Made by a program: the position numbers and the translations under genes. A stretch of DNA of 64,000 nt from Runella limosa DSM 17973 (lineage in GTDB: Bacteria; Bacteroidota; Bacteroidia; Cytophagales; Spirosomataceae): NCBI RefSeq assembly GCF_000482465.1, contig NZ_AXVJ01000057.1, positions 1 to 64,000 of the forward strand. The letters run 5' to 3'. Below, piece after piece: positions 55,731 through 64,000 of the stretch. The first letter of the stretch is position 1, and every line of letters starts with the position of its first letter. The notes below the pieces were generated by a model. That model ran no database searches. It had not been told where the DNA came from and was given only the letters and a program-made list of their open reading frames with translations.

Positions 55731-55819
55731 TAAAGATGACGTTTATAAGTGGATAGATGAGTGGGAAAAGGCAAAAATAGGAGTATCGTTACTCAATCCC
55801 CACTCTCCAATGCTTAAAA

Positions 55820-57358
55820 TTATTTATCCCACCAAACTTTTGTGTCCAAATCGTCAGCTCCTTGGCGAGCAATGGCCTCTTTCACGTGAACCGTATTGGC
55901 CGAAATCTCCGAGTTAGGATAGGTCAAGCGATTAATGAAATTACCTTTGATGCTCTTCCCAGGGAAAGGGTTAGGCGTAAGTTTAGGAAAACCGCTCCGA
56001 CGGAAGTTCGCAAACGCTTCGGGGCCATTTAAGAAAGATGCTACCCAATATTGCGTATTAATTTGTTCTAAAGCAGTGGCTGCCACATACGGATTTGCTT
56101 TTAAATACGCGTCAATATCTGCCGTTGCTACCGCTGAGTTAGCGTCGTACAATGCCATTTGTTCCATGTGCAGGCGCACACCACGGTTGTAATACGTTTC
56201 GGCGCTGGTACCTGTTACCCAACCTCTTTGTGCTGCTTCGGCCAACAAAAGTTGCGTTTGCGCGGCTGTTACTAAAAACGATGGTGCGGTCATTTTAACC
56301 ATACGGGTACGGTCAACTTGCGTAAAATCGTAGAAACTAGCCAATTTGTTTTTCGTTACTTCGGCCGAAATGGTGTTGTTGTCAAATCCTAATGGCATTC
56401 CAATTTGGACGGTTGGGTCGGTTGAAGCGCGCGAAGCTACTTGTTCTGGCCCAGATTTAGCACCCACATAGCGTACTGCAATGGACTTGAGGCGCGGGTC
56501 GTTGGTTTTTTTGAGGTAATCCACAAACGGTGCGGCAAGGTAAACGTTGGCAGCCTCCGTTGCATTCAACAGGTTACCAATACCGTTTACGTAGTTGGCG
56601 TCGTGTTTGATGATGGCATTGTCGGCATTGGTTTCCATTAATCCTCCCTGAACCGCCTTGGCAACTACCTGTTGTGCCTGAGCTGCATCGACTTTACTCA
56701 ACCGCATTCCTGCACGGAGCAAAAGCGAATTACCGTACTTTTTCCAGAGGGCGATGTTACCAGTATAGAGAACATCGGCAGATTCAGTGGCCTTAGTAGC
56801 ATCTAGGGCAGCGGTAGCTTCCGTCAATTCCTTGATAATACCCGCATAAACAGCTTGTTGGGTATCGTATTTGGGCAAAAATATTTGATTGGTGTAACCT
56901 TTCTCTGCATCCGAATAAGGAATTTCGCCGTAAGAGTCCGTCAAAATCATGTACGCATTGGCTTGAATAATTCTGGCCATATTGTACAAGTTGCTACGAC
57001 TCGCCACCGACTGCGTTTGATTGATAACATCTTGCGAGTTACGAATCACGTTGCGGTAGTATTTCTGCCAGTTTTGAACGGTATTGTCGCGGCTGTCTTG
57101 GTTAAAGTTAGCGCCTGTGAGTACCCCAGAGTTGGGAGAAATCATTTGTTGTACAATACCAATTTCGTAGAAAACCGAACCTGTTGTAAAAGCTGAATTG
57201 ACGGTCGCATTGTTCAAAATAAATACGGGGTTGACCGAAAGTGCGGCGGTTTTGTTGATGTTGAGTTCGTCAAAACCTTGGTCGCAACTTACCATTCCGA
57301 CAACAGTTGCTGCCCAAAGTGGGAGTAAAAGGGCTGATTTTTTTAATATGCGTTTCAT
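55820..57358 (-). CDS. SusD-like (SusD/RagB group 2) outer-membrane lipoprotein
   Basis: 512 residues. Signal with lipobox VGMVSC (Cys25) followed by DQGFDELNINKTAALSVNP. The helical repeats GSVFYEIGIVQQMISPNSG, NLYNMARIIQANAYMILTDS and LLLRAGMRLSKVDAAQ, and a Trp/Phe-rich ending (WVASFLNGPEAFANFRRSGF) fit the SusD-like_2 family. It caps the SusC barrel encoded 56 bp upstream. Co-directional with gnd downstream. Substrate unknown; gluconokinase and AraC neighbours suggest a sugar or sugar-acid polymer. Confidence 0.9.
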   Translation of the reverse strand: MKRILKKSALLLPLWAATVVGMVSCDQGFDELNINKTAALSVNPVFILNNATVNSAFTTGSVFYEIGIVQQMISPNSGVLTGANFNQDSRDNTVQNWQKYYRNVIRNSQDVINQTQSVASRSNLYNMARIIQANAYMILTDSYGEIPYSDAEKGYTNQIFLPKYDTQQAVYAGIIKELTEATAALDATKATESADVLYTGNIALWKKYGNSLLLRAGMRLSKVDAAQAQQVVAKAVQGGLMETNADNAIIKHDANYVNGIGNLLNATEAANVYLAAPFVDYLKKTNDPRLKSIAVRYVGAKSGPEQVASRASTDPTVQIGMPLGFDNNTISAEVTKNKLASFYDFTQVDRTRMVKMTAPSFLVTAAQTQLLLAEAAQRGWVTGTSAETYYNRGVRLHMEQMALYDANSAVATADIDAYLKANPYVAATALEQINTQYWVASFLNGPEAFANFRRSGFPKLTPNPFPGKSIKGNFINRLTYPNSEISANTVHVKEAIARQGADDLDTKVWWDK

Positions 57359-57414
57359 TGTTCGTTTCTTTTTTAGTGTTTCCGAAAGCTTGTTGATAAG
57401 ACCCTTCGGGGATA

Positions 57415-60400
57415 TTAAAACTTCGCATTAAGGTTAAAACCAATACTGCGGGTTGTTGGTAAACCTGTTGATTCCATTCCGACGAGGTTGTCTGACGAAT
57501 ATCCAAATGAGTCTGGATCAATGTTGTCAACCCACTTCTTAATCAGGAATACGTTGTTGGCAACTGCACTAAGCTTTAGGGTTTTAACTGGGAAGTTTTT
57601 CGGCAAAAAGCGGGTAAAATCGTAACCAGCAGTGATTTGGCGAACTTTCCAGAATCCTCCATCGTAGATAACTGGTTCGATAAGCGCAAGCGAACGTACT
57701 ACTGACCAATAATCTTGAACAGGTGCTTTTACGGTATTGGTCTCACCTTTGGCGTTTACACCCACTCCCAATACACCACCTTCGCGGCCTACTAGGGTCA
57801 TTTTGTGCAATCCGTGGCGTACTGCGTTGAAGTTGGTACCTGAAAGCATCATGTTCCCAAGTTTGAAATCAACCAAGAACGATAGGTTAATACCTTTGTA
57901 ATTGAAGGAGTTATTGATACCACCATTCCATTTTGGTAAGGCAGAGCCGTACGAAATGAGGTCGTCGGTGCGAAGCGGGATACCGTTGCCACCAAACATC
58001 ATTTGTCCGCTGGCATCGCGCTTAAAGCCGAAGCCATAAATCTGACCCATTTCTTGACCAACCACTTGACGAAGCTCGCCGTTGAATACGTGGGTACCTA
58101 CAGTGATACGTTCGCCTGGCGTGTCAGTCAAAAGGCTTAATACTTTGGTTTTGTTATAAGAACCATTTAAAGTCAAATCCCATTGGAAATTAGGCGTTTT
58201 TACGGGAACAAGATTCAACAGCATTTCAAAACCACGGTTTTGGCTTTTTCCACTGTTGATAAGGGTTGTAATAAAGCCCGAGGCATCCGAAATTTGTGCC
58301 GAAACGATTTGATCATTGGTGATTTTGTTATAAATCGCCGCATCCAACGAAACGCGACTATCAAACAATTTGAGCTCTAACCCAAGTTCTGTTTCTGCCG
58401 TACGCATAGGGCGGAGGTTGGCATTTGGAAGGGTAGTTGTTCCTGAAGAACCGCCCACAGGCTGCCCGCCGAAGAGGTTGGCATTGATACCGTAAAACAA
58501 GTTGTTGGAGTAAGGGGATACGTCGGTATCGCTTCCCACTTCAGCATAAGCAGCGCGGAGTTTTCCAAAGGTGAGCCAAGTAGGAACACTGTTGAAGGCT
58601 TGTGAAAATACAAAACTTCCCGAAACTGACGGATATAAAATGCTTCGGTTGGCGGGAGAAAGGGTTGAAAACCAGTCATTACGCACTGTAGCGTTGACAA
58701 ACAAAACATTTTTGTAAGAAAATTCGGCCGAACCATACACCGAGTTAACGGCACGCTCCGAAAGCCCATAAATAGGGTCTTTTACCCGCCCGTTCATCAC
58801 TGTGTATAAACCTCTTACGACAAAGTCTTGTACTTGTACGCTGTTTAAATCCGAACGGCGGTACATTTTGTTTCCACCCACGTTGAAATCAAACCCAAAA
58901 TCACCAAACTTTTGTGTCCCAGAAATCAAGATGTCCGTGTTAATCTCTCTAAACCGTCTTGACTCTTGGGTATATGTCCCATTCACAAAACCAGCTGGCG
59001 CGGCGGCAATAGAAGCTTGACCTGTTGGGAAGTTGTTGTAATCCTGATCGCGCGACCAGTAATCTTGCCCCACACGACCTTGTACAAACAACCAAGGAAG
59101 TAGGTTGTATTTTACCGAAATGTTGCCAAAAATACGGTCGCGGACAATGTTCTGAAACTGTTCAGAAAGGGTAAAGTAAGGGTTGGTACGGTTTTGGAAA
59201 CGCGAATAAATATACTCATTGCCCGCCGCGTTGAATTTCTTCGCTTCCAACAAGTCCAAAGGCATGGAGTTGGCTAAGTTGTAGATGGCGGTAGGGATAG
59301 AGTTATCTTGGTTGGCAATGTTCGGTGGGTTTTTGTTGTACTCGTGCGAATAGTTGATGTTTCCTGAAAAACTCAATTTTTTTGATAACTCGTAAGAATA
59401 CCCAAGGTTGATGGTTTTGCGATTGAACGTGTTGTTTGGCACAATTCCTTTGCTGTCCATGTTGGCAAACGAAAGGTTAAAACCACCCTTATCACTGGCT
59501 GATGACAGGCTTACGGTGTTGGTGAAGTTTGAACCGTTGCGGAAAAATTTACGAATACGGTTATAAACAGGCTCATAAGGTACAGTGACGTTGTCAAACA
59601 AGACTTGCGTCATGCCTGGTTGGAATTTTTCCCCAAACGACCACTGACCTGAGGTTGGGTTGGGAGTCGTTGGACGAACGCCGTTTTCACCTTGGCCGTA
59701 TTCGTATTGATAATCCGTAAAATCAAGCGGTGTTTCGTTGGTATAGTTACTGTTAAAACTCACGCCAATCCCTTTGCCACTTCCCTTTGTTTTGGTCGTG
59801 ATCATAAGTACCCCGTCTTTGGCCCGTGAACCGTACAAAGCAGCAGCAGTAGCACCTTTAAGGACAGTCATACTTTCGATGTCATCGGGGTTAATGGACG
59901 ACAAACCATCACCACCGTCTGAGGTATTTCCCCCGCCTCTTACGCCAATCGAGTTGTCAGCGGCAGCATTTCCTGGGTTTGTACCAAAGTTAGTGTTGTC
60001 GATTGGGATACCATTGACGACAATGAGCGGGTTATTTTGCCCAGAAATAGAAGACTGTCCACGGATACGAATCTTTGAAGTACCCGCTGGCCCCGTACCT
60101 AGTCCCGAAATATTTACCCCCGCAATTTTTCCTTGTAATGAGTTTATAAAATTGGGCGTACGGTTTTCAGTAAGCGCGTCGGCGTTGATAGTGGCGGTTG
60201 CATAACCAAGTTTTTTCGCTTCTTTTTTGATACCCAAGGCCGTCACTACGACTTCGTTGAGGGCTTCGGCACTTTCGGCCAGCGAAATGTCAATGCGCGT
60301 TTGGTTTCCTACCGAAATTTCCTTTGAACCATAACCAATAAAGCTAAATACAAGGGTTGCGTTATTGGGAACAGAAAGGTTATAATTTCCGCTGCCGTCG

Positions 60401-60582
60401 GTAGATGTTCCTGTGGTACTTCCTTTTACAACAACCGAAACTCCTGCGAGGGGAGATTTGTCGGCGGAATTTGTGACCGTTCCGCTAATTCGATTTTGGG
60501 CCCAAAGTGTGGTTGTGAGTGCCAGAAAAGTCATCATTACTAAAATGACTTTGGGCAAGAGTAGAAATTTTCTCATCTTCAT
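57415..60582 (-). CDS. SusC/RagA-family TonB-linked outer-membrane protein
   Basis: 1055 residues from the ATG at 60582 (or 60576); the frame upstream to 60669 is not used. Signal to TLWAQ, then a carboxypeptidase-like plug extension (ISGTVTNSADKSPLAGVSVV, PNNATLVFSFIGYGSKEI), SusC signature NEVVVTALGIKKEAKKLGYA, plug with VNGIPIDN, and ESMTVLKGATAAALYGSRAKDG with VLMITTKTKG. A long barrel ends GFNLNAKF. Partner of the SusD gene downstream. It is divergent from the AraC gene (170-bp space), which probably controls it. Confidence 0.94.
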   Translation of the reverse strand: MKMRKFLLLPKVILVMMTFLALTTTLWAQNRISGTVTNSADKSPLAGVSVVVKGSTTGTSTDGSGNYNLSVPNNATLVFSFIGYGSKEISVGNQTRIDISLAESAEALNEVVVTALGIKKEAKKLGYATATINADALTENRTPNFINSLQGKIAGVNISGLGTGPAGTSKIRIRGQSSISGQNNPLIVVNGIPIDNTNFGTNPGNAAADNSIGVRGGGNTSDGGDGLSSINPDDIESMTVLKGATAAALYGSRAKDGVLMITTKTKGSGKGIGVSFNSNYTNETPLDFTDYQYEYGQGENGVRPTTPNPTSGQWSFGEKFQPGMTQVLFDNVTVPYEPVYNRIRKFFRNGSNFTNTVSLSSASDKGGFNLSFANMDSKGIVPNNTFNRKTINLGYSYELSKKLSFSGNINYSHEYNKNPPNIANQDNSIPTAIYNLANSMPLDLLEAKKFNAAGNEYIYSRFQNRTNPYFTLSEQFQNIVRDRIFGNISVKYNLLPWLFVQGRVGQDYWSRDQDYNNFPTGQASIAAAPAGFVNGTYTQESRRFREINTDILISGTQKFGDFGFDFNVGGNKMYRRSDLNSVQVQDFVVRGLYTVMNGRVKDPIYGLSERAVNSVYGSAEFSYKNVLFVNATVRNDWFSTLSPANRSILYPSVSGSFVFSQAFNSVPTWLTFGKLRAAYAEVGSDTDVSPYSNNLFYGINANLFGGQPVGGSSGTTTLPNANLRPMRTAETELGLELKLFDSRVSLDAAIYNKITNDQIVSAQISDASGFITTLINSGKSQNRGFEMLLNLVPVKTPNFQWDLTLNGSYNKTKVLSLLTDTPGERITVGTHVFNGELRQVVGQEMGQIYGFGFKRDASGQMMFGGNGIPLRTDDLISYGSALPKWNGGINNSFNYKGINLSFLVDFKLGNMMLSGTNFNAVRHGLHKMTLVGREGGVLGVGVNAKGETNTVKAPVQDYWSVVRSLALIEPVIYDGGFWKVRQITAGYDFTRFLPKNFPVKTLKLSAVANNVFLIKKWVDNIDPDSFGYSSDNLVGMESTGLPTTRSIGFNLNAKF

Positions 60583-60752
60583 GTTAAATTGTTGGTAAAT
60601 TAAAAGGGTATGTTGAACAGTACTGATAGGATAAAGAACTGAGTGCAAAAAAATAGCAGAGTAGTGCAAAAAACTTCTACGAATGGACGATGTTGGATTT
60701 TGTAATATTTTGATGATTTATTTAAAAAATTTAATAAATAGGTTTTCTGTAA

Positions 60753-61634
60753 ATGAATAAAACCACACTGACCCACCTTCCTTCTTCCGAGTTTTCCCAC
60801 ATCAGGGAATTGGTTCGTGTTAAAAATCAGACAGTTAAGCTGAATGATTGGCCTGTGCAAGTGAGAGGTGGAATCTATATTTTGTGTGTATTAGAAGGGA
60901 AATATGAGTGGATAATTGAGCACCAACGCTACGTTTTATACCCCAATGATGTGGTTGTTTTATGTCCTTGGCAGCAGCTTGGGAGCCCCACAAATACATT
61001 AGAAATTGGAAGTTTTGTTTGGCTAAAACTAGAACCAGCCATTTTTGAGCCTACAAAAGAGCTACAATTAGGCAGTTGGTCGGCGATTCACGAGAACGAA
61101 CAAAAGCTAATGGGGCGCCTCATGGGTACGCACGCCCCGATGGTGCTGAACCAGCTAAAACAGGTCAATGAACTGATTACAAAAATTGAGCAAGAGCTCA
61201 AACAGCTAGAGTTTGCTTATCAAACCCGCGTGAATCAACTGCTGGATGAGCTATTAGTAACGATTGTACGGCAGCAAAGCCAGCAACAAAATCAACGGCG
61301 CGATTTTTCGCAGGCATTTGAGCAGCTCGAAAAAATGCTTCGACAAAGCTTGGATCACCCTTGGACAGTGGAAGAAATGGCGACTGTCGTAGGGTTGGGA
61401 AGTACTGCTTTTACCGAAAAAGTAAAGGCGTATTCGGGCTTTTCTCCGCTTAACTATTTGATAAACATTCGTATTGCAGAGGCAATGCGCCAACTCCGCC
61501 AAACCGATAAAAGCCTGACCGATATTGCCCTCGATACTGGCTTTTATTCATCTCAACACTTTTCTACGACTTTTAAGAAACTAACAGGCTATACCCCTGG
61601 GCATTATCGAAAGCGCCAAACGGGGGACAACTAA
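60753..61634 (+). CDS. AraC-family transcriptional regulator
   Basis: 293 residues. The N-terminal cupin-like arm (VQVRGGIYILCVLEGKYEWI, HQRYVLYPNDVVVLCPWQQL) is a putative ligand-binding domain. A central helical segment (NQLLDELLVTIVRQQ) follows. The C-terminal double HTH (EMATVVGLGSTAFTEKVKAY, PLNYLINIRIAEAMRQLRQT, SLTDIALDTGFYSSQHFSTT, FKKLTGYTPGHYRK) is the AraC/XylS domain. Divergent from susC and 27 bp upstream of gluconokinase, so it is likely to control both in response to a carbohydrate. Confidence 0.92.
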   Translation: MNKTTLTHLPSSEFSHIRELVRVKNQTVKLNDWPVQVRGGIYILCVLEGKYEWIIEHQRYVLYPNDVVVLCPWQQLGSPTNTLEIGSFVWLKLEPAIFEPTKELQLGSWSAIHENEQKLMGRLMGTHAPMVLNQLKQVNELITKIEQELKQLEFAYQTRVNQLLDELLVTIVRQQSQQQNQRRDFSQAFEQLEKMLRQSLDHPWTVEEMATVVGLGSTAFTEKVKAYSGFSPLNYLINIRIAEAMRQLRQTDKSLTDIALDTGFYSSQHFSTTFKKLTGYTPGHYRKRQTGDN

Positions 61635-61661
61635 TTTTATTTATTTATATCATAAATCTAT

Positions 61662-63176
61662 ATGGAGTGTGTCATAACAATTGATATTGGTACTACAAAA
61701 GTCAAAGCATCGGCGTTTGATTTTTCAAATAATTTGATTGGGGCGCGGCAAGGGTCGTACCCAACGTTTCATCCGCAGCCTGATTATAGCGAGCAAGATC
61801 CCGAACAAATATTTTTGACCGTTTTGTACGCGTTAAAAGGACTAATTAACGAAGAACTTTCCAAAAAATATCGTCCAGTAGCCGTAGTTTTTAGTGCTTC
61901 GATGCACAGTGTATTACCCATCGACAAACACGGCGTGCCGCTTCGTAACGCAGTCATTTGGGCTGATAACCGAGGTCGTGATGAAGCAACTACCCTTAAA
62001 AATTCTGAGCTAGGGGCGAAGTTATACGAACAAACAGGCACACCGATTCACCCCATGTCGCCTTTGGTCAAAATTCGATGGTTTGGGACAAATACCCCTG
62101 CTGTTTGGTTTGAAAAGGTTTATAAATTTATTTCCATCAAGGAATATATTGTGTATCAATTGACGGGGCAGCTGGTCGTTGATCATAGCTTGGCGTCTTC
62201 CACAGGCTTATTTAATATACATCATTTGGCTTGGGAAGCATCGGCGCTTGATTATATAGGAATAAAAACCCAGCAGTTGTCAGAACCAGTAGCCATTGAT
62301 TTTGACGAACTTAAACTTAAAAAAGAATACCTGCGGCTCTTCCGTTTGCCCAATACCCTAAAAGTAATTGCGGGGGCGAGCGACGGCTGTTTGGCAACGC
62401 TTGGGGCAGGCGTAGTTACGGAAGGAGACGCTACCATTACCATTGGGTCGAGTGGTGCTGTGCGGGTGGCGGCTAAACAGGTGTTGGTGGACGAAAAGCA
62501 GCGTTTTTTCAATTACATCCTCACCGAAGGAACCTACATTTCGGGCGGGCCGACCAACAACGGCGGGGTGGTTTTTGAATGGTTTGTGCAGCAATTTGGC
62601 ACCTCAGGACTCCATTTTGACATGGACTATGCCGTCCAGCAATTGTTGATGGAAGCCGAACGCGTTCCAGCAGGAGCGGGGGGGCTGTTGTTTTTGCCGT
62701 ATTTGTTGGGCGAACGCGCTCCCTTGTGGAATGCCAACGCCCGAGGTGCTTATATGGGCGTAAATATTACGCACGAACGTCGGCACTTTATTCGGGCAAC
62801 CGTCGAAGGTATTGTATATGAGGTATATAGCATTGGTAAGTTGCTGCAACAATACCGCTCGATTGAAAATCTGTACATCAACGGGGCTTATGCTACCCTG
62901 CCGTTGTTTGCCCAAATTCTGTCGGATGTATTTGGGAAAACGGTCTATATCAATGACAAACACGACAGCGCAAGTGCAGGTGCAGCGCTGCTGGCTTTGA
63001 CAAAACTTGGGAAATATGAAGACTTAGTTGCTGCTGCTCAAACCATCAAATCGGTAGAGACGTATTCGGCAAATGATAAAAACCACCAGCGTTATGGGCA
63101 ATTTTCTGAAATTTTTGACCGATTGAGCCATAAATTGGCCGACGATTTTGACGCATTGGTGGCTTTACAAGGGTAA
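61662..63176 (+). CDS. FGGY-family carbohydrate kinase, probable gluconokinase
   Basis: 504 residues. N-terminal phosphate site TIDIGTTKVKASAFDF, PDYSEQDPEQIFLTVL, then FSASMHSVLPID, AVIWADNRGRDEATTL, SPLVKIRWFG, the ATP-domain signature GASDGCLATLGAGV with ATITIGSSGAVR, and YINGAYATLPLFAQIL near the end. These resemble gluconate kinases of the FGGY family (GntK of Gram-positives), which phosphorylate gluconate to 6-phosphogluconate. The match with gnd at 54831, whose substrate is 6-phosphogluconate, supports the call. It follows the AraC gene with a 27-bp gap, probably co-transcribed. Confidence 0.87.
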   Translation: MECVITIDIGTTKVKASAFDFSNNLIGARQGSYPTFHPQPDYSEQDPEQIFLTVLYALKGLINEELSKKYRPVAVVFSASMHSVLPIDKHGVPLRNAVIWADNRGRDEATTLKNSELGAKLYEQTGTPIHPMSPLVKIRWFGTNTPAVWFEKVYKFISIKEYIVYQLTGQLVVDHSLASSTGLFNIHHLAWEASALDYIGIKTQQLSEPVAIDFDELKLKKEYLRLFRLPNTLKVIAGASDGCLATLGAGVVTEGDATITIGSSGAVRVAAKQVLVDEKQRFFNYILTEGTYISGGPTNNGGVVFEWFVQQFGTSGLHFDMDYAVQQLLMEAERVPAGAGGLLFLPYLLGERAPLWNANARGAYMGVNITHERRHFIRATVEGIVYEVYSIGKLLQQYRSIENLYINGAYATLPLFAQILSDVFGKTVYINDKHDSASAGAALLALTKLGKYEDLVAAAQTIKSVETYSANDKNHQRYGQFSEIFDRLSHKLADDFDALVALQG

Positions 63177-63247
63177 TTGTGAGTTGGCATGATTTATGAT
63201 AGATATTAGCGAGTGTTTATGTCTAACCATGCCAACCTCAACGACCC

Positions 63248-63811
63248 ATGAAAAAATTAATCATCTCTTTTTTGATTGTAATCGCTACCATCATTGCCGT
63301 TTGGGGGCAAGATTCGGCCTCGGTTTTGCCAAAAGCTGAGTGGCGCGTGTCAACCAATGGTAAAATTGAACGCCTGGTCAATGAAAATTGGGAAGCTGCT
63401 TCGGTTCCTACTTCGCAAACATTTTCCTCTTTGTACCTGCTTTCAGCGGATTTTGGCTGGGCTGTGGGCAAAAACTCCACGATACTGCGTTGGGATGGCG
63501 AACAGTGGAGCGAAGTATTGGTTTTTGCGAACGAAGATTTGAACTCAGTATTTTTATTGAGTCGTGAAGAAGGTTGGGCTGTTGGTAACAAAGGCACCAT
63601 TCTTCGCTGGAACGGCGTAAGTTGGGAAGAAGAAGTCGCGCCAATTACCGAAAATTTAGTCCGAGTGGAGGCAATTTCGACGGGTGGTGTGCAAATTTTC
63701 GCCGAAAGTGGAGCAGTTCTTCATCGTTTTGGGAAAAATTGGCAAATCCAACCCTCCGCCGCTCCTCTGAGTTCCGTAAAATTGTCTGCTTCAGCCAAGC
63801 ACGTTGAATAA
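63248..63811 (+). CDS. Small secreted beta-propeller-like protein (WAVG repeats)
   Basis: 187 residues with a signal peptide (MKKLIISFLIVIATIIAVWG-Q). Four copies of a ~39-residue repeat can be aligned at residues 32 (WRVSTNGKIERL), 71 (WAVGKNSTILRWDGEQW), 110 (WAVGNKGTILRWNGVSW) and about 150 (IFAESGAVLHRFGKNW). The pattern WAVGxxGTILRWxGxxW is that of YCF48/photosystem-assembly-like and Kelch-like blades. A full propeller needs six to eight blades, so this may be a half propeller that dimerises. Convergent with the TPR gene. Function unknown. Confidence 0.78.
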   Translation: MKKLIISFLIVIATIIAVWGQDSASVLPKAEWRVSTNGKIERLVNENWEAASVPTSQTFSSLYLLSADFGWAVGKNSTILRWDGEQWSEVLVFANEDLNSVFLLSREEGWAVGNKGTILRWNGVSWEEEVAPITENLVRVEAISTGGVQIFAESGAVLHRFGKNWQIQPSAAPLSSVKLSASAKHVE

Positions 63812-63815
63812 GGCG

Positions 63816-64000
63816 TTATTTTAAGAAATTTTTAGCTTCTTTAAGCGTGCCTTTGTATTCTGCCAAATCACTTACGATTTTGTAGTACTCGGTTGCTTTT
63901 CTTTTATCTCCTGCTCGAATGGCAATTCGTGCCAAACCCGCATAGGCAAAGGCTTGGTACTCTTTGGTATATTCTTCATCGCGTGGCTGGCGAATGGCCG
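63816..64000 (-). CDS. TPR-like protein, C-terminal part (partial)
   Basis: Reading leftward, the frame enters at 64000 and stops at TAA 63816-63818. It reads AIRQPRDEEYTKEYQAFAYA then GLARIAIRAGDKRKATEYYK and IVSDLAEYKGTLKEAKNFLK. The helix pairs with G-A-x-x-x-A spacing (AYAGLARIAIRAGDKRKATEYY) resemble TPR/SEL1 repeats. The N-terminus is outside the window. Codon use and charge pattern look like a real gene. Confidence 0.75.
   Translation of the reverse strand, partial: AIRQPRDEEYTKEYQAFAYAGLARIAIRAGDKRKATEYYKIVSDLAEYKGTLKEAKNFLK

Overview
The window looks like chromosomal DNA of an aerobic, saprophytic Bacteroidota species, most likely order Cytophagales (Spirosomaceae/Runella-like; this is inferred from gene content, not tested). 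Supporting signs: two SusC/SusD outer-membrane uptake pairs, a T9SS-sorted 'gliding motility-associated' C-terminal domain, a PorW/SprE-type lipoprotein, a 287-residue primary sigma factor without the large region 1.1, several lipoproteins with DUFs typical of the phylum (DUF2911, DUF4136, DUF4397, DUF5686, DUF2452, DUF819), an absence of Shine-Dalgarno sequences, and -7/-33 promoters of the TAnnTTTG/TTG type. Nearly all of the window is ordinary core genome; the only transposon is an IS3-type end at the extreme left.

Layout. 1-315: end of an IS3-like element with a partial orfA. 518-2117 (minus): homogentisate dioxygenase with a translationally coupled MarR regulator and a near-perfect operator. 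2269-7857 (plus): secreted DUF2911 and unknown proteins, an alpha/beta hydrolase, a sugar isomerase-like TIM barrel and a BatA-type membrane protein. 7873-8324: 60-bp tandem hairpin repeats and a 39-residue membrane peptide. 8394-10643 (minus): purL. 11166-17418 (plus): gltB-gltD. 17543-23086 (minus): SusC-SusD-DUF4397. 23322-25024 (plus): aroB and a DUF4136 lipoprotein. 25096-29532 (minus): eno, ftsB, a low-MW tyrosine phosphatase, gpmI and a lipoprotein, which puts two consecutive lower-glycolysis enzymes in one run. 30572-35963 (minus): tightly packed beta-CASP hydrolase, accA, HAD phosphatase, site-2 protease and aminotransferase. 36109-37133: an Lrp/AsnC regulator with a 40-bp inverted-repeat operator, followed by a promoter, a tRNA-like non-coding RNA and terminators. 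37201-43905: DUF819 permease, T9SS adhesin-like protein, DUF5686 outer-membrane protein, DUF2452. 44238-50165 (plus): sprE/porW, rpsO, pnp, sigA. 50269-53845 (plus): META lipoprotein, S8 peptidase lipoprotein, GH113-like lipoprotein. 53847-54710: Zn-ribbon protein and a short SSB. 54831-63176: gnd, SusD, SusC, AraC regulator and gluconokinase. 63248-64000: a small beta-propeller protein and the end of a TPR protein.

How the genes work together. gltB/gltD form the two-subunit glutamate synthase, and purL consumes the glutamine pool that gltBD also draws on. eno and gpmI interconvert 2-phosphoglycerate with PEP and 3-phosphoglycerate. The right-hand SusCD, AraC, gluconokinase and 6-phosphogluconate dehydrogenase genes could form a gluconate/sugar acid uptake and catabolism locus feeding the pentose phosphate pathway (inference from proximity). 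rpsO, pnp and sigA form the familiar translation/RNA decay/transcription cluster.

The best candidate for something undescribed is the RNA transcription unit at about 36672-37012. It has a good promoter, a 161-nt cloverleaf-like domain with tRNA acceptor, D-, anticodon- and T-arms but an insertion of about 90 nt in the variable region, an Asp-type anticodon loop and discriminator, and a strong intrinsic terminator. Secondary points of interest are the palindromic operators for MarR and Lrp, three families of intergenic hairpin repeats, and a conserved-looking 39-residue membrane peptide.
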